A program made the translations under genes and the position numbers. Positions 8,685 to 17,172 of a DNA stretch of 64,000 nt are shown one piece after another; positions within the stretch are counted from its first letter, which is position 1, and each line of letters opens with the position of its first letter. Source of the stretch: an uncultured Lutimaribacter sp. (GTDB lineage: Bacteria; Pseudomonadota; Alphaproteobacteria; Rhodobacterales; Rhodobacteraceae); contig CAJXSO010000005.1 in the NCBI GenBank assembly GCA_913061505.1, positions 34,575 through 98,574 of the forward strand, in the 5' to 3' direction. The notes beneath the pieces are model-generated. The model had not been told where the DNA came from and searched no databases. It saw only the letters and a list, made by a program, of their open reading frames with translations.

Positions 8685-9710
8685 TTAGGCTGCAGCCTCG
8701 CCGCGGGTCAGATCGGAAAACGACACCAGCTTGCCGCGTGCCTCGTCCCACAGGTGCAGGCGCACGGTGGCAAAGCTTTCGGCGATGGTCAGCCTTTGGG
8801 CCTCGGCCAGGGTGGCGTGATGGCGCAGCACCTCGGGCAGGCGATAGAAGGGGATGCGCGAATACAGGTGGTGCACATGGTGGATGCCGATATTGCCGGT
8901 CAGCCAGCGCAGGGGCTGTGGCAGCACATAATGCGAGCTGCCCTCTAGCGCGGCATGGTGCAGCTGCCAGTCGTCGCCCTTCGACCAGTGCGTTTCCTCG
9001 AATTGGTGCTGCACGTAAAACAGCCACACCCCAATGGTGGCAGCGCTGATTGCGCAAGGTAGATAGATCAGCAGCACAGCCGCCCAGCCGCCGGCCCAAA
9101 GCAAGCCCGCCACCACCAGGGCGATCATGATATTGGTGCCCATCGCCGACACCCAATAGCGCCACCCCGCCCCCATCAGCCCGATCGGCAGGCGGTTTTG
9201 CAGCAAGAACAAATAGGCAGGGCCCAAAACAAACAGCACCACAGGGTGGCGATAGAGCCGATACAGCCAGCGCCCAAACCGCCCGCGCGCAAGGTATTCG
9301 GCCACGGTCAAGGTTGTGACATCGCCAATGCCGCGGGCATCAAGGTTGCCGTGGCTGGCGTGGTGAATGGCATGGGTGCGCTGCCACACTGCATAGGGCG
9401 TCAGCGTCAGCACCCCAAGGCTGCGACCTATCCAGTTTTGCAAGCCCCGCTGTTTCAAAAACGCGCCATGGCCGCAATCGTGTTGGATGATAAACAGGCG
9501 CACCAAGAAGATGCCATTGAACAGCGCCAAGCCGAACGACGCCCAGGGCGCATCGGCCAGCAGCCACCATGCCAGCGCCCAGATCGTTAAAAACGGCAGC
9601 GCGGTCGCGGCCAGTTCAAACAAACTGCGCCCAAGCGAGGGGTCGCGGTACTGGGCAAGCACGGCCAGCCACTGGCGGGCATTCGCGGGGGTCGGCAAAG
9701 GATCGGACAT
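8685..9710 (-). CDS. Membrane fatty acid desaturase (three His-box type)
   Basis: A 341-residue integral membrane di-iron desaturase. The three histidine boxes are visible: HDCGH (residues 77-81), HAIHH (113-117) and HHVHH (277-281), with hydrophobic spans before box 1 and between boxes 2 and 3. This resembles the omega-3/delta-12 acyl-lipid desaturase group; the double-bond position cannot be read from sequence. Expected role: adjusting membrane lipid unsaturation in the inner membrane. It stands alone, terminated by the shared hairpin at 8643-8671; its upstream 263 bases (9711-9973) hold no recognisable gene. Confidence 0.9.
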   Translation of the reverse strand: MSDPLPTPANARQWLAVLAQYRDPSLGRSLFELAATALPFLTIWALAWWLLADAPWASFGLALFNGIFLVRLFIIQHDCGHGAFLKQRGLQNWIGRSLGVLTLTPYAVWQRTHAIHHASHGNLDARGIGDVTTLTVAEYLARGRFGRWLYRLYRHPVVLFVLGPAYLFLLQNRLPIGLMGAGWRYWVSAMGTNIMIALVVAGLLWAGGWAAVLLIYLPCAISAATIGVWLFYVQHQFEETHWSKGDDWQLHHAALEGSSHYVLPQPLRWLTGNIGIHHVHHLYSRIPFYRLPEVLRHHATLAEAQRLTIAESFATVRLHLWDEARGKLVSFSDLTRGEAAA

Positions 9711-9973
9711 TCAGGCCTTGTCTTATGGCCCCCCGGGCGGGGGGGCAGGTGTGGTTTTGGGCCTAGAAAGGAAATTCGTAGAATAAACCGCGATAGGCAC
9801 CCACGCTGCTAAGGCGCTTCGGCCCTTTTGACAATAATCTTTATGTCGCAGCCCCAGCATTGTGTGTGGGGGGGCTGGCCATCGGGGCGGGGTCTGGCCA
9901 TCAGGCCCGCCTTGTGAAATACAGCATTTCAACCGGGTCTGGGGCGTGGCGCCGATAGGCAAAAGGAGCGGAT

Positions 9974-11332
9974 ATGCAGGATTTTGATTTTGATCTCTTT
10001 GTCATTGGCGGCGGCTCGGGTGGGGTGCGTGCGGGCCGTGTGGCGGCGCAAACCGGCGCGCGGGTGGCCTTGGCGGAAGAAGATCGCTACGGCGGCACCT
10101 GTGTGATCCGCGGCTGCGTGCCGAAAAAACTGATGGTCTTTGCCAGCGAATTTCCCACCGCCATATCCGAGGCGCGCGCCTATGGGTGGGACGTGCAGCA
10201 AGGGGCATTTGACTGGGCGCATTTCAAAACCAAGCTGCATGCCGAATTGGATCGCCTGGAAGGTATCTATCGCAACATATTGAAAAATAACGGCGTTACC
10301 ACATTTGACGCCCGCGCAACGCTGGTTGATGGCCATACGGTGATGCTGGGTGATGGCCGCCGCTTTACCGCGCGCCATATCTTGCTGGCGATGGGGGGGC
10401 GGCCCGTAGTGCCCGATATGCCCGGCGCCGAGCTTGGCATCACCTCGAACGATATTTTCCATCTGCCCGAATTGCCAAAGCGCATGCTGATCATTGGCGG
10501 CGGCTATATTGCCTGCGAATTTGCCTGCATTTTGAATGGCTTGGGTGTCGAGGTCACGCAGTTTTACCGCGGCGCGCAAATCCTGCGCGGCTTTGACGAC
10601 GAGGCGCGCGGGCTGGTGGCGGAAGAAATGCGCCAAAATGGTGTCGATCTGCATTTGGGCACCAATATCTTGTCGATGCAAAAAGATGGCGCGCAGATCC
10701 GCGTTTTGGCCACCAATGGCAGTGACATGCTGTTTGATCAGGTCATGTTTGCCACCGGCCGCGCCCCCAATACCGCCGCTATGGGGCTGGCAGAGATAGG
10801 TGTAAACCTTGGGCGGGGCGGCCAGGTTTTGGTGGATGAGTATAGCCAAACCAGCGTGCCCTCGATCTATGCGGTGGGCGATGTCACCGACCGGGTAAAC
10901 CTGACGCCTGTGGCCATCCGCGAGGGCATGGCCTTTGTCGAGACGGTGTTCAACGCCAACCCAACGCCGGTCGATCACGATCTGATCCCCACCGCGATTT
11001 TTACCCAGCCCGAAATGGGCACGGTTGGCCTGTCCGAGGAAGACGCCCGCGCCAAGGGGCCGGTGGAAATTTATGCGACCTCTTTCAAGCCCATGCGCGA
11101 ATCCTTTGCAGGCGGCACCCAGCGGGTGCTGATGAAACTGGTGGTCTGCGCCAATACGCGCAAGGTGCTGGGCTGCCATATTGTGGCGCCGGGGGCTGGG
11201 GAAATGATCCAGCTGGCGGGTATCGCGGTAAAGATGGGCGCCACAAAAGAGGATTTCGACCGCACCGTTGCGGTGCACCCAACCATGTCGGAAGAAATCG
11301 TGACAATGAAACAACCTGTGCGCAGCGCTTGA
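9974..11332 (+). CDS. gor: Glutathione-disulfide reductase
   Basis: FAD- and NADPH-dependent reductase that regenerates glutathione in the cytoplasm. The 452-residue protein has an N-terminal FAD motif (IGGGSGGVRAG), the redox-active disulfide in GGTCVIRGCVPKK (Cys43 and Cys48), an NAD(P)-binding motif (IIGGGYIACEFA), a second FAD contact (YAVGDVTD) and the C-terminal HPTMSEE carrying the active-site His-Glu. A good AGGAG lies about 6 bases upstream of the ATG. It is a single gene followed 70 bases later by hflK. The trypanothione and mercuric reductase branches are less likely given the CVIRGC and HPT motifs. Confidence 0.93.
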   Translation: MQDFDFDLFVIGGGSGGVRAGRVAAQTGARVALAEEDRYGGTCVIRGCVPKKLMVFASEFPTAISEARAYGWDVQQGAFDWAHFKTKLHAELDRLEGIYRNILKNNGVTTFDARATLVDGHTVMLGDGRRFTARHILLAMGGRPVVPDMPGAELGITSNDIFHLPELPKRMLIIGGGYIACEFACILNGLGVEVTQFYRGAQILRGFDDEARGLVAEEMRQNGVDLHLGTNILSMQKDGAQIRVLATNGSDMLFDQVMFATGRAPNTAAMGLAEIGVNLGRGGQVLVDEYSQTSVPSIYAVGDVTDRVNLTPVAIREGMAFVETVFNANPTPVDHDLIPTAIFTQPEMGTVGLSEEDARAKGPVEIYATSFKPMRESFAGGTQRVLMKLVVCANTRKVLGCHIVAPGAGEMIQLAGIAVKMGATKEDFDRTVAVHPTMSEEIVTMKQPVRSA

Positions 11333-11401
11333 AATTTGGCGGTGACTACACAGTTTAGGCATAGACAAGCTTAGTAACCTACAAAAGGGGTATGACAGGT
11401 A

Positions 11402-12559
11402 ATGGCTGGACAGTCAGGCGGCCCATGGGGCGGCGGCGGAAACCGGGGCGATGATAATGACGGGCGTCGCGAACAGGGCGGCGGGCGTCGCCCGGGCCAA
11501 CAAGAAGGGCCGCAGATACCCGAGATCGACGAATTGGTGAAAAAGGGCCAAGAGCAACTGCGCGTGCTGATGGGCGGGCGCGGTGGCGCGGGCAATGGCG
11601 GCGGGCGTGGCACCGGCGGCGGTGGGCCGCAGGGGCCACAGCTGACGCGCTCGGGCATTTTGTTGGGCGCTGTGGGCGCGGTGGCGCTGTATCTGTTTAC
11701 CAGCTTCTACACCGTCAAACCCGAAGAACAGGGCGTCGAGCTGTTTTTGGGCCAATATTACCGCACCACAGATGATGGCCCGCATTTCGCCTGGTGGCCC
11801 TTTATCAAGGCCGAGGTTGTTGCCACCTCGACCGAGCGGACAGAAAGCATTGGTATTGCGCGCGGGCGCGAAGATACCGGGCTGATGCTGACCACCGATG
11901 CCAATATCGTGGATATCGATTTCCAGGTTGTGTGGAATATCTCTGATCCGGCGCGGTTGCTGTTTAACATCCGCGATCCGCAACAAACCGTGCAGGCGGT
12001 GTCTGAATCGGTGATGCGCGAGATTATCGCCGCCACCCCATTGGCGCCGATCTTGAACCGTGATCGCGGGATCATTGCCGAAACCGCCCAGCTGCGCATT
12101 CAGCAGGCGCTGGATGAATACGAAAGCGGCATTCGCATCGTGCGGGTGAACCTTGAAAAAGCCGACCCCCCGCGCGAGGTGATCGATAGTTTCCGCGAGG
12201 TGCAAGCCGCCGAGCAAGAGCGCGACCGCCTGCAACGCCAAGCGGATGCCTATGCAAACCGCGTTTTGGCCGAGGCGCGCGGTGAATCGGCCCAGATGCT
12301 GGAACAGGCCGAAGCCTACCGCGCCCAGGTGGTGAACGAAGCCCTGGGTGAGGCCAGCCGTTTTGGTGCGGTTTTGGAAGAATACAGCAAAGCACCCGAT
12401 GTGACGCGGCAGCGTTTGTATCTTGAGACGATGGAAAAGGTGCTGGGCTCTGTCGATAAAACCATTCTCGACAGCAGCTTGGTTGGCTCGGAAGGTGGGC
12501 AGGGCGTGGTGCCCTACCTGCCTTTGAACGAGTTGAAACGCACGACCGGGGGTAACTAA
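11402..12559 (+). CDS. hflK: FtsH protease modulator HflK
   Basis: A 385-residue SPFH/band-7 membrane protein that forms, with HflC, a large periplasmic cage around FtsH and tunes degradation of membrane proteins. The N-terminal 80 residues are Gly/Arg-rich and cytoplasmic, followed by one transmembrane segment (ILLGAVGAVALYLFTSFY, about residues 83-100), the band-7 domain beginning VKPEEQGVELFLGQ, and a coiled-coil rich in Ala/Glu/Arg (AQEQERDR region, QADAYANRVLAEARGE). Gene order hflK-hflC is canonical, with 2 bases between them. Confidence 0.95.
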   Translation: MAGQSGGPWGGGGNRGDDNDGRREQGGGRRPGQQEGPQIPEIDELVKKGQEQLRVLMGGRGGAGNGGGRGTGGGGPQGPQLTRSGILLGAVGAVALYLFTSFYTVKPEEQGVELFLGQYYRTTDDGPHFAWWPFIKAEVVATSTERTESIGIARGREDTGLMLTTDANIVDIDFQVVWNISDPARLLFNIRDPQQTVQAVSESVMREIIAATPLAPILNRDRGIIAETAQLRIQQALDEYESGIRIVRVNLEKADPPREVIDSFREVQAAEQERDRLQRQADAYANRVLAEARGESAQMLEQAEAYRAQVVNEALGEASRFGAVLEEYSKAPDVTRQRLYLETMEKVLGSVDKTILDSSLVGSEGGQGVVPYLPLNELKRTTGGN

Positions 12560-12561
12560 GC

Positions 12562-13446
12562 ATGAAAAAATCGACATTCTTTTTGCCGGGCATCGTGCTG
12601 GTTATCGTGGCGGCCATGTCCTCGCTGTTTGTGGTGGACGAGCGTGAAAAAGCGCTGGTGCTGCAATTTGGCCAGATCAAATCGGTCCACGAAGAACCGG
12701 GCCTTTATTTCAAGATCCCGCTGATCCAAGAGGTGGTGCGCTACGACGATCGCATCTTGTCGCTGGATACCGAGGTGATCGAGGTAACACCATCAGATGA
12801 TCGCCGTTTGGTGGTTGATGCCTTTGCCCGCTATCGCATTGCCGATGTGGAAACGTTCCGCCGGGCGGTGGGTGCCGGGGGCGTGCGCCTGGCCGAAGAC
12901 CGCCTGCAATCGATCCTCAACGCCCAAATCCGCGAGGTTCTGGGTGCCGATCAGGTAACATCTGATACCATCTTGTCAGAAGATCGCCGCGGGCTGATGA
13001 CGCGTATCCGCGATCAGGCGCGCGCCTCGGCGCTGTCTTTGGGGCTGGATGTGGTGGATGTGCGCCTAAAGCAAACCAACCTTCCGGCGCAAAACCTGGA
13101 AGCCACCTTTGCCCGGATGCGCGCCGAGCGTGAACGCGAAGCCGCCGACGAGATCGCCCGCGGTAACGAGGCCGCCCAGCGCGTGCGCGCCCTGGCCGAT
13201 AGAACCGTGGTTGAAACCCTGTCCGAGGCCGAGCGCGAAGCCAATGTGGTGCGCGGCGAGGCCGATGCCCGCCGCAACAACATCTTTGCCCAGGCCTATG
13301 GCGCCGATCCTGAATTCTTCGGCTTTTACCGCTCGCTTCAGGCCTACGAGCGGGCCATCCAATCGGGCAATTCGACGATGGTGATCACCCCCGATAGTGA
13401 TTTCTTCAACTATCTGGGCGCGGTCGAGGGCCGCACCAAGAACTGA
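12562..13446 (+). CDS. hflC: FtsH protease modulator HflC
   Basis: A 294-residue partner of HflK with a signal-anchor (FFLPGIVLVIVAAMSSLFVV) and a band-7 domain starting VDEREKALVLQFGQIK, then a helical tail with ARMRAEREREA and GEADARRNNIFAQAYG. It assembles with HflK in the inner membrane, with most of its mass in the periplasm. The ATG follows the hflK stop by two bases, and its own TGA overlaps the ATG of the DUF2065 gene, so the three genes form one operon. Confidence 0.95.
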   Translation: MKKSTFFLPGIVLVIVAAMSSLFVVDEREKALVLQFGQIKSVHEEPGLYFKIPLIQEVVRYDDRILSLDTEVIEVTPSDDRRLVVDAFARYRIADVETFRRAVGAGGVRLAEDRLQSILNAQIREVLGADQVTSDTILSEDRRGLMTRIRDQARASALSLGLDVVDVRLKQTNLPAQNLEATFARMRAEREREAADEIARGNEAAQRVRALADRTVVETLSEAEREANVVRGEADARRNNIFAQAYGADPEFFGFYRSLQAYERAIQSGNSTMVITPDSDFFNYLGAVEGRTKN

Positions 13447-13646
13447 TGGTGGGCACCATTATTCTGGCCCTTGGGCTGGTGTTGATAATCGAGGGGCTGG
13501 CCTATGCGCTGGCCCCTTCGCTTGTCGAGCGTATGCTCGAGGCCCTGCGCACCATGCCGCTGGCTGCCCGTCGGATGATGGGGCAGCTGGCCATTCTGGC
13601 GGGTGTGGCGCTGCTGTGGCTGGCGGGGTATTTGGGGGCGTTTTAG
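13446..13646 (+). CDS. Small DUF2065-type inner-membrane protein
   Basis: A 66-residue protein with two hydrophobic helices (IILALGLVLIIEGLAYAL and LAILAGVALLWLAGYLGAF) separated by a basic loop (LRTMPLAARRMMGQ). This is the shape of DUF2065 proteins, which are commonly found directly after hflK-hflC. The ATG overlaps the hflC stop by one base (TGATG), implying translational coupling. Function unknown; a role with the HflKC-FtsH complex is an inference from linkage. Confidence 0.85.
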   Translation: MVGTIILALGLVLIIEGLAYALAPSLVERMLEALRTMPLAARRMMGQLAILAGVALLWLAGYLGAF

Positions 13647-13693
13647 GCGCGTCTTTTGGCCCCCGTGCGGCACGCCACTTACCCCTGAACACG

Positions 13694-13722
13694 AAAAAAG
13701 GCGCCAGATGCGGCGCCTTTTT
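13694..13722. terminator. Intrinsic terminator after hflKC-DUF2065, usable on both strands
   Basis: An A-run, the stem GGCGCC / GGCGCC (13700-13705 with 13712-13717) and a T-run are in order. It lies between the plus-strand hflKC operon and the minus-strand SPOR/PG-binding gene, so it can serve both. Confidence 0.85.
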
Positions 13723-13751
13723 CAATGGCAAACGGGCCACGATCTGGGGCG

Positions 13752-15554
13752 TTATTCCCAGCAATTGACCAAAACGGTCATTTGCGCGGCTTTGTCTGTC
13801 AGCTGTTCGGCGGGCAGGCTGGGCGCAGTGGTGGTGGTGCGCGGGCTTAGGCCCAGCTGGGCCAGCGTCTCGCGCAGCACCGGGCCTGCCAGGCTGAATT
13901 GCACATCCTCAGGCAGGCTGCGCCCGCTGTTGGCCTCGGCCCCGGGCAATAGCATACCCAGCACAGCGCCGCTGGCATCAACCACCGGCCCGCCCACATC
14001 GCCGGGCAAGCTGGCCAGCTGCAAGCGGTTCAGCATGTCCTCGCCCGCCAGCCCCTGCAGATCTGCCAAGCTGCCAAAGGTCAGCGTGGGCGCGCCCAAA
14101 AGCCCCCCATAGGAATACCCGCTGACCGCGATATCGGAATTCAGCACCGGCGTATCGGCTTGGAACGCCGCATAGGCAGGGGGGGCAATGGGGCTGCGCG
14201 GCGCCAAGATGGCGATGCCCAGCTTGGCATCTACCGCTGTCACATTGGTTTCAATCCCGGTCTCCAAGGTAACAGAGCTGCAGTTTTGCACCGCTTCCAG
14301 CGCGGTCACAACATGGCCTTGCGGATCGACAAAAAACCCCGAGCGGGTCAGCCGCGGCGTGCGAATTTTCAAACCGGCCACCAGATCGACGCGCTGTTGT
14401 TCGCCAATCATATCGGGGGTCAGCGTGCCGGGCTGGCGCTGCAGGCTTTTTTGCATCTCGCCCAGCAGCCTTGTGCGGCGTTCTTCGTCGCCTGCGGGCC
14501 ACAGCAGGGTAAAGCCCTTGATCTCGCCATTTTGCAGCGCAACCTCGGTGTGCGAGATGAAATCCGTGCCTTGGCCGATCAGGAAAAACCCATCGCTGTC
14601 GCGGCGGCGCGGCCCCTCGGGGGGAACGATCGCCAAGGTTTGCATGATGTCGTAAAGGCCAAAGAGCGCTGTGCGATCGCCCTTTTGGCTGATCAACAGC
14701 ACCTTGGCTGGCAAGTCGCCCGTGGCCGAATAATGGGCAAAGGGATATTCGTATTTTTCAAACCCCACAGCCGCCGTTGGCATGACGATGGAAATACCGG
14801 CATTGGCATCGGCCACTTGCCGCAGCTCCAGCCCCTCTAACACCGCGTTATATTGTGCCAAAAGATCGGCGCGCTGCAGGGTCGATAAAACGCCCGTGGG
14901 GGTATAGCCATTGGCAATTTGCCAGGCCTCCATGGCGCGGCGGGTGCCGCTGCCAAAGGCGCCATCGATGGCTGCGGTGTAAAACCCGGCCCATTTCAGT
15001 GCCACTTGCAAGGCCTCGCGTTGGGCTTGGCTCAGCTGCGCCTCGCTGGCGCGGGCCTCGCGCGGGGTTTCATCGGCCGGCGGCGCCGCTACCGCCGGGG
15101 CGTTTGATGCGCTTTGCTGCGGGTCGGCGGCTTGGCTGGGCGCGGCGGGGGCGGCTGCACGGGTGCGGCCCAAAATATCGGCGCCAATAGGCCAGAATTG
15201 CTGGCCAAAATCCGCCGTTGGCATCACGTAGCTATCGCTGGGGATCAGCCCCTGCGCCCGATAGCTGCGCAGCACCAAAACCGCGTCTTCGGGGGTGTAG
15301 GGGCCCAAGGAAATACCATACCAGCCGCTGCCCAAGGCAAAGCCGTTCACATCGGGCAGGGTGGCGGAATAGATGCGCGCGCGCTCTTGCGCGGCGGCAA
15401 GGGTGGGTTGGGCCTCGATCTGCACCCAGGCAATTTGCTGGGGCGCAATGGCCTGGCTACCTACAACAGGTGCGGCCAGCGGCGCCTGCTGCGCCACCGC
15501 CCCATCTACAGCGAGAAATGTTGAAAATAACGCGAGATAAAATTGCTGTTTCAT
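13752..15554 (-). CDS. Secreted SPOR / peptidoglycan-binding protein with an inactive trypsin-like domain
   Basis: About 600 residues from the ATG at 15554 (an ATG 12 bases upstream is possible). Order: signal peptide ending AVAQ; a SPOR-like region (IAWVQIEAQPTLAAAQERA to GWYGISLGPY); a Pro/Ala linker; a peptidoglycan-binding-1 domain (LKWAGFYTAAIDGAFGSGTR); a central domain I do not recognise; and a DegP/trypsin-like domain near residues 380-560. At the catalytic positions the usual TNAHVV reads TALEAV (His to Glu), the NDLALL strand reads LGIAIL (Asp to Gly) and GNSGGP reads GDVGGP (Ser to Val). All three triad residues are therefore missing and it should be a pseudoprotease bound to the cell wall in the periplasm. 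It converges on the hflKC operon, where a functional Deg protease gene is often found in related genomes. Confidence 0.82.
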   Translation of the reverse strand: MKQQFYLALFSTFLAVDGAVAQQAPLAAPVVGSQAIAPQQIAWVQIEAQPTLAAAQERARIYSATLPDVNGFALGSGWYGISLGPYTPEDAVLVLRSYRAQGLIPSDSYVMPTADFGQQFWPIGADILGRTRAAAPAAPSQAADPQQSASNAPAVAAPPADETPREARASEAQLSQAQREALQVALKWAGFYTAAIDGAFGSGTRRAMEAWQIANGYTPTGVLSTLQRADLLAQYNAVLEGLELRQVADANAGISIVMPTAAVGFEKYEYPFAHYSATGDLPAKVLLISQKGDRTALFGLYDIMQTLAIVPPEGPRRRDSDGFFLIGQGTDFISHTEVALQNGEIKGFTLLWPAGDEERRTRLLGEMQKSLQRQPGTLTPDMIGEQQRVDLVAGLKIRTPRLTRSGFFVDPQGHVVTALEAVQNCSSVTLETGIETNVTAVDAKLGIAILAPRSPIAPPAYAAFQADTPVLNSDIAVSGYSYGGLLGAPTLTFGSLADLQGLAGEDMLNRLQLASLPGDVGGPVVDASGAVLGMLLPGAEANSGRSLPEDVQFSLAGPVLRETLAQLGLSPRTTTTAPSLPAEQLTDKAAQMTVLVNCWE

Positions 15555-15720
15555 TATGCCTGCCATTTTCCCCAGCCGGGGTGTTTATTCGGTCTCTCGT
15601 TTGTTTTAAGCAAATATGTCACGCTCTGCACCCCAAATTTGCACCCCTCACCGCATTGACCCCACATCTGCCAAGCAATAGGTAGAAGCCGATTTTAAAG
15701 GCGCGCAGGATGGTGAACCC

Positions 15721-16650
15721 ATGACAGATGCAGCAACAAAACCCCGCAGCTTTCAGGAGATTATCCTGCGGCTGCAAAATTACTGGGCGGCCAAGGGCTG
15801 CGCCGTGCTGCAACCCTACGATATGGAGGTGGGGGCGGGCACGTTTCACCCCGCCACCACGCTGCGCGCCCTGGGCACCAAGGCATGGGCTGCCGCCTAT
15901 GTGCAGCCCTCGCGCCGCCCCACCGATGGGCGCTATGGTGAAAACCCCAACCGCCTGCAGCACTATTACCAATACCAGGTGCTGATCAAACCCAGCCCGC
16001 CCGATCTGCAGGCGCTGTATCTGGGCAGTTTGCAGGCCATCGGCATTGACATGGCGCTGCATGATATCCGCTTTGTCGAGGATGATTGGGAAAGCCCCAC
16101 GCTGGGGGCTTGGGGCCTGGGCTGGGAGGTATGGTGCGATGGGATGGAAGTGTCGCAATTTACCTATTTCCAACAGGTTGGCGGGCATGATTGCCACCCC
16201 GTATCGGGCGAGCTGACCTACGGGCTCGAGCGGCTGGCGATGTATGTTCTGGGCGTCGATCACGTGATGGACATGCCCTTTAACGACCCCGATGCCCCCA
16301 TTGCGCTGCGCTATGGCGATGTGTTCCGCCAGACCGAGCAGGAATATTCGCGCTGGAATTTCGACGTGGCCGACACCGCCGTGTTGCTGCGCCATTTCCA
16401 AGAGGCCGAGGCCGAATGCCAGGCCATTCTCGAGCGCCCCCATGACGACCCGAAAACCGGCAAGCGCATCATCATGGCGCATCCCGCCTATGACCAATGC
16501 ATCAAGGCCAGCCATATCTTTAACCTGCTGGATGCCCGCGGCGTGATCTCTGTGACCGAACGCCAAAACTATATCGGGCGGGTGCGGGCCTTGGCCAAGA
16601 AATGCGCCGATGCCTTTGTGCAAACCGAAGCAGGGGGGCATGCAGCCTGA
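15721..16650 (+). CDS. glyQ: Glycyl-tRNA synthetase alpha subunit
   Basis: The catalytic subunit of the bacterial alpha2-beta2 glycyl-tRNA synthetase. The 309-residue length is typical; recognisable blocks are [17 protein letters not shown] at the N-terminus, [16 protein letters not shown], and [17 protein letters not shown], the class II active-site region. The stop codon overlaps the ATG of the next gene (TGATG), and glyS follows, so the three genes are co-translated. Confidence 0.97.
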   Translation: MTDAATKPRSFQEIILRLQNYWAAKGCAVLQPYDMEVGAGTFHPATTLRALGTKAWAAAYVQPSRRPTDGRYGENPNRLQHYYQYQVLIKPSPPDLQALYLGSLQAIGIDMALHDIRFVEDDWESPTLGAWGLGWEVWCDGMEVSQFTYFQQVGGHDCHPVSGELTYGLERLAMYVLGVDHVMDMPFNDPDAPIALRYGDVFRQTEQEYSRWNFDVADTAVLLRHFQEAEAECQAILERPHDDPKTGKRIIMAHPAYDQCIKASHIFNLLDARGVISVTERQNYIGRVRALAKKCADAFVQTEAGGHAA

Positions 16651-17171
16651 TGGGAAAGTTTTTGGCGGCCCTTATCGTCTGCGCGGCTTTGGCTGCGGGC
16701 GTGGGTGTTTATTACCTGCAGGTCTACGGCTATTACGAAGAGGTGGTGCCAAACGGGCAAACCGATGTGCAGATCACCGGGCTGGCCAGTGGCCAACCCA
16801 TGCCCGTGGCCTATGATCAGTTCCAAGCCATCGATGCCAGCAGCAGCCCCATCCGCTATCGGGCCTGTTTTACCACGCCCAACAGCCTGGCCATGCTGAG
16901 CGAAACCTATAAACCCTATGACAAACCCGTGCCGCTGCAGGCGCCGGGGTGGTTTTCGTGCTTTCAGGCCAACGAGATCGGCGCCGCGCTCGAGGCGGGG
17001 GAGGCCTTGGCCTTTATGGGGGAAGAAAACCACGTTTACGGAATCGACCGGATCGTTGCCGTGATGCCCGATGGGCGCGGTTTTGTCTGGCATCAAATAA
17101 ACCATTGCGGGGAAAAGGTGTTCGACGGCCAGCCCACCCCCGAAGATTGCCCCGAGCCGGAGGCCAAGTGA
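16650..17171 (+). CDS. Membrane-anchored protein of unknown function between glyQ and glyS
   Basis: A 173-residue protein with an N-terminal signal-anchor (KFLAALIVCAALAAGVGVYY), then a mainly extracytoplasmic domain with three cysteines in YRACFTT, WFSCFQA and NHCGEKVF, and an acidic end. The cysteines would be exposed to the periplasm and could form disulfides. I believe small proteins at this position occur across Rhodobacterales (possibly the family listed as DUF6446), but I am not certain. It overlaps glyQ by one base and ends one base before glyS, so its expression is tied to glycyl-tRNA synthetase although no mechanistic link is visible. Confidence 0.8.
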   Translation: MGKFLAALIVCAALAAGVGVYYLQVYGYYEEVVPNGQTDVQITGLASGQPMPVAYDQFQAIDASSSPIRYRACFTTPNSLAMLSETYKPYDKPVPLQAPGWFSCFQANEIGAALEAGEALAFMGEENHVYGIDRIVAVMPDGRGFVWHQINHCGEKVFDGQPTPEDCPEPEAK

Positions 17172-17172
17172 T

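Noticed and set aside
9929..11368. Long minus-strand open frame (479 codons) opposite gor
   Set aside because: It mirrors the gor gene, is rich in His/Gln/Arg with no motif, and such shadow frames are expected from third-position GC bias. The same applies to long frames opposite hflK, the PPDK-like gene, cheA, mcp and the last che gene.
11328..11380. CTTGAAA at the gor stop as a heat-shock promoter for hflKC
   Set aside because: The -35-like box matches, but no convincing CCCCAT-type -10 follows at the right spacing.
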